Part shown: positions 5,434 through 6,307 of the stretch, one piece after another
Position numbering within the stretch: the first letter of the stretch is position 1
Layout of the letters: each line of letters starts with the position of its first letter
Source: Phyllobacteriaceae bacterium
Lineage (GTDB): Bacteria > Pseudomonadota > Alphaproteobacteria > Rhizobiales > Ancalomicrobiaceae
Length of the DNA stretch: 6,307 bases
Assembly: GCA_012517025.1 (NCBI GenBank)
Contig: JAAYVT010000589.1
Coordinates: 1-6,307, forward strand
Direction of reading: 5' to 3'
Position numbers and translations under genes: made by a program
Notes under the pieces: model-generated
Database searches by the model: none
What the model saw: the letters and a program-made list of their open reading frames with translations, nothing else
Told to the model about the DNA's origin: nothing

Positions 5434-6307
5434 ATGCGTCCGGGTCTGCCGTCCTCCGCCGTTCTCCACGCCCTGCTGATCGCCTGGATCCTGTTCGGAT
5501 TCCCGGGCTTCGAGACGCGCGAGGAGCAACCGGCGGTCGACGCGATGCCGATCGAGTTCGTGCCGATGGCCGACGTCGCCAACCTCCGGCTGGGCCAGAA
5601 GACGGCCAAGCCGAAGGACGAGATGACGCCGAAGGACATCGCCAAGTCGGCCAAGGAGGCGGACGGCAAGCGCGCCGGTACCGACGCGCAGGAAGAGCCG
5701 CCGCCGCCGGTGCCCGAGGCGCGGCCGACGCCGAAGCCCGAGCCGGAGCCGCAGAAGGTCGCCGAACTGCCGAAGGAAGAGCCGGTCAAGGCGCCGGAGC
5801 CCAAGCCCGCGCCGCCCCCGCCGCCGGCCAAGGCGGAACCGGCGCCGCAGGCCAAGGCCGAACCGGTGAAGGCGCCGGAAGCCAAGCCGACGCCGGCCCC
5901 GCCGCCCAAGGCGCCGGAGCCCAAGCCCGATCTGCCGAAGGAGGCGGAGAAGGCCAAGGACGTCGGCGAGGGCGCGCCGCCCAAGCCGAAGGAGCCGCCG
6001 AAGGACACCAAGGCGCTCGACAAGCTGATCGAGGACCAGAAGAAGGCCGACGAGAAGAAGGCGGCGGACGCCAAGGCGAAGGCGGAGGCCGACGCCAAGG
6101 CCAAGGCCGCGGCGGACGCCAAGGCGAAGGCGGAAGCCGAGGCCAAGGCCAAGGCCGCGGCGGACGCCAAGGCGGAAGCCGACGCCAAGGCGAAGGCCGT
6201 TGCGGACGCCAAGGCGAAGGCGGAAGCCGACGCCAAGGCGAAGGCGGCCGCGGACGCGAAGGCGAAGGCGGAGGCCGACGCCAAGGCCAAGGCCGCCGCG
6301 GCGGCGA
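5434..6307 (+). CDS. tolA: Tol-Pal system protein TolA, N-terminal part (cut by window end)
   Basis: The first 291 codons of a TolA-type protein, which spans the periplasm and couples the TolQR motor to TolB/Pal at the outer membrane. Residues about 7-25 form the single membrane anchor and include a Ser-x3-His arrangement (SAVLH) like the SHLS motif through which TolA and TonB contact their motors. After a polar segment, a Pro/Lys/Glu-rich region covers about 87-170, then a charged stretch to about 211. An Ala/Lys/Asp/Glu repeat array starts at 212 and should form a long helix. The globular C-terminal domain lies outside the window. Assignment rests on gene order and this architecture, because such low-complexity sequence is weak evidence alone. 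The ATG at 5434 follows GAGGGG at 5425-5430, 7 bases after the tolR stop. Confidence 0.9.
   Translation, partial: MRPGLPSSAVLHALLIAWILFGFPGFETREEQPAVDAMPIEFVPMADVANLRLGQKTAKPKDEMTPKDIAKSAKEADGKRAGTDAQEEPPPPVPEARPTPKPEPEPQKVAELPKEEPVKAPEPKPAPPPPPAKAEPAPQAKAEPVKAPEAKPTPAPPPKAPEPKPDLPKEAEKAKDVGEGAPPKPKEPPKDTKALDKLIEDQKKADEKKAADAKAKAEADAKAKAAADAKAKAEAEAKAKAAADAKAEADAKAKAVADAKAKAEADAKAKAAADAKAKAEADAKAKAAAAA
6067..6300 (+). repeat. Tandem 24-bp (8-codon) repeats inside tolA
   Basis: Ten consecutive units encode DAKAKAEA- and DAKAKAAA-type octapeptides. The seventh residue mostly alternates between Glu and Ala, giving a 48-bp, 16-residue higher-order repeat. Unit five (6163-6180) is short, DAKAEA, having lost two codons, and unit six has Val in place of Glu or Ala. 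Individual units differ mainly in GCC/GCG and GAA/GAG choices. The array runs to the window end and probably continues. It encodes the helical stalk, and its near-identical units could change copy number by slippage or recombination. Confidence 0.85.

Noticed and set aside
4842..6290. Minus-strand open frame with an ALASASAFA-type repeat protein
   Set aside because: It is the exact antisense of tolR and the Ala/Lys repeats of tolA. The real genes have family motifs, ribosome-binding sites and operon spacing.
6067..6300. Regularly spaced repeats considered as a CRISPR-like array
   Set aside because: The units are contiguous and in frame with tolA, with no unique spacers.

Overview
The window looks like chromosomal DNA from a GC-rich alphaproteobacterium, most likely of the Hyphomicrobiales (Rhizobiales). 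GC is roughly 68-70% by eye. The signs are a rhizobial-type RuvB, the order ruvB-ybgC-tolQ-tolR-tolA, a TolR with the Gly/Arg-rich N-terminal tail common in this class, strong G/C third-position codon use, and few GANTC (CcrM) sites, which sit mostly in intergenic DNA. No RNA gene, insertion sequence, phage gene or CRISPR array was found.

Left part (1-2348), accessory genes: the 5' end of a minus-strand LysR-type regulator (1-147) diverges from a plus-strand quinone oxidoreductase gene (from 246). That gene faces a minus-strand YafY-type HTH/WYL regulator (from 1706). The two converging genes meet at about 1068-1088, where both lose their 3' ends and stop codons. This looks like a deletion joining two genes tail to tail. 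Because neither gene keeps a stop, the oxidoreductase frame runs on without interruption to the ruvB stop at 3530, and the WYL frame stays open on the other strand to the window edge. Upstream of the WYL gene, 9 bases apart and on the same strand, lies a gene for a small exported protein of unknown function (1716-2348).

Right part (2349-6307), conserved core: a 144-base divergent intergenic region carries a possible degenerate alphaproteobacterial SOS box before ruvB, the Holliday-junction branch-migration motor. ybgC, a hotdog thioesterase linked to Tol-Pal, starts 2 bases after ruvB. A hairpin terminator overlaps the ybgC stop. A leader of about 280 bases then precedes tolQ, tolR and tolA (cut by the window end), which are tightly spaced and form the start of the Tol-Pal operon. 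TolQ and TolR form the proton-driven inner-membrane motor. TolA carries the force across the periplasm to Pal/TolB during envelope constriction at division. The leader holds a CtrA-like box and two GANTC sites, so cell-cycle control of tolQRA is plausible but unproven.

No wholly new system was found. The most unusual feature is the tail-to-tail junction with its read-through frames. The regulatory motifs around ruvB and tolQ are secondary points of interest.
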